Shown piece after piece: positions 63,466-64,000 of a DNA stretch of 64,000 bases (position 1 is its first letter; the number at the start of each line of letters is the position of its first letter). The notes below the pieces were generated by a model that searched no databases, was not told the DNA's origin, and saw only the letters and a program-made list of their open reading frames with translations. The stretch lies in contig JAUYPV010000161.1 in the NCBI GenBank assembly GCA_030697555.1, positions 1-64,000 of the forward strand, given 5' to 3'. The stretch is from Hyphomonadaceae bacterium (lineage in GTDB: Bacteria > Pseudomonadota > Alphaproteobacteria > Caulobacterales > Hyphomonadaceae). The position numbers and the translations under genes are program-made.

Positions 63466-64000
63466 ATGCTGGAACTCAGGGACGTGACCCGGTCTCTTGG
63501 CAGGGACCCGATTCTGGCCGGGACAAGCATCGATTTCCCCTCCGACACCCCCACCGCTGTACTGGGTCTCGCCGCGTCCCAACGCGATCTGTTCCTGAAG
63601 CTGCTAGCTGGCGCCGAGAAGCCACAGGCAGGATCCGTGCGGCTGGCGGGCGCCAACATCGCCCAGGCCCGGCGCGAGAGAGGCAGCATCGTGAGGATCG
63701 CGGCCTCCGGTGAAAAACCTTCCGGCCAACGTGTGGGCAAGCTGATCGGACAGGATACCGCATCGCGCGTGCGCCTCGCCGGCAAGCTCGATGCAAGGGT
63801 CAGCGACCTTGATCTGGATCAGCGCCTGCGCCTCTCGATCGCGATCGCAAGGTCGGCAAAGCCCGCGCTCATCCTGCTGGACGCCCCTGGCGTGGAACTC
63901 AGCCGCGAAATACGAGCCCGCTTCGTCGCGGACCTGAAACCGATGCTGGCTGAATCGAAAGCAGTGGTGGTGCTGGCGGCCGGGTCCGTCGACGAGGCTC
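63466..64000 (+). CDS. ABC-type ATPase with degenerate nucleotide-binding motifs (partial, runs off the right edge)
   Basis: 178 residues seen, no stop inside the window. It starts MLELRDVTRSLGRDPILAGT like many ABC import ATPases, and the fold can be followed (LKLLAGAEKPQAGSVRLAG; QRLRLSIAIARSAKPALILLDAP). The Walker A position reads VLGLAASQRDLFL, without the GxxGxGK(S/T) lysine, and the Walker B glutamate is alanine (LLDAPG). The signature region reads SDLDLDQRLRLSIA rather than LSGGQ. It is therefore either a nonfunctional half of an asymmetric ATPase pair or a regulatory protein. Not in the track because the frame stays open. Confidence 0.75.
   Translation, partial: MLELRDVTRSLGRDPILAGTSIDFPSDTPTAVLGLAASQRDLFLKLLAGAEKPQAGSVRLAGANIAQARRERGSIVRIAASGEKPSGQRVGKLIGQDTASRVRLAGKLDARVSDLDLDQRLRLSIAIARSAKPALILLDAPGVELSREIRARFVADLKPMLAESKAVVVLAAGSVDEA

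Overview
The window is GC-rich DNA with tightly packed genes, typical of a free-living alphaproteobacterium, most likely from the Caulobacterales/Hyphomonadales area. The reasons are a split PntAA/PntAB/PntB transhydrogenase next to an aa3-oxidase subunit IV-like protein, two UrcA-family proteins, many TonB/RND/MacAB envelope genes, and many lipoprotein and Tat signals. The placement is inferred from gene content; there is no rRNA in the window. I found no tRNA, rRNA, CRISPR array, phage structural gene or transposase.

Layout. 1-2.9 kb: the 5' part of rimO, a YciI-like protein, a Tat/lipoprotein HisC-like aminotransferase and a small membrane protein. 2.9-7.3 kb: a leftward transhydrogenase operon (COX4-like protein, pntAA, small membrane protein, pntAB, secreted protein, pntB). 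7.5-13.4 kb: an exported fusion of a redoxin-like domain, a c-type heme domain, a PHM-like copper monooxygenase and an EF-hand; an alpha/beta hydrolase; two UrcA proteins divergent from a CadC-like membrane regulator. 13.4-18.7 kb: two paralogous PQQ-propeller/cytochrome c lipoproteins separated by a Fic/XRE 'mobile mystery protein' B/A cassette with an AT-rich operator-like region. 18.9-24.8 kb: a DUF3089 lipoprotein, a hypothetical protein and the tesA / ybbA-ybbP module.

24.9-37.5 kb: an accessory envelope region. It holds five complete members and one fragment of an exported family (N-terminal PDLQGVW-like motif; C-terminal CHEGNY in four of them), a DUF6152-like protein, a DUF4350-like protein, an SDR, a soluble hybrid histidine kinase with two FixL-like PAS domains, and two DUF6644-like membrane proteins. 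The kinase lies between two copies of a duplicated junction, so it looks like an insertion or part of a rearranged duplication. FNR/FixK-like boxes lie at 37.4 and 39.6 kb, which fits oxygen-related control without proving it.

37.5-64 kb: a monoheme lipoprotein, a class C beta-lactamase-like hydrolase, PhoD phosphatase, an AraC/GyrI regulator with an exported VOC protein, an RND efflux pair divergent from a large TonB-dependent receptor, an M14 carboxypeptidase, a lipoprotein, an esterase, a VOC protein, an M2 dipeptidase, a MacA-MacB-TolC efflux operon and the start of a degenerate ABC ATPase. Most products act in the periplasm or outer membrane; the theme is envelope redox chemistry, hydrolysis and export/import.
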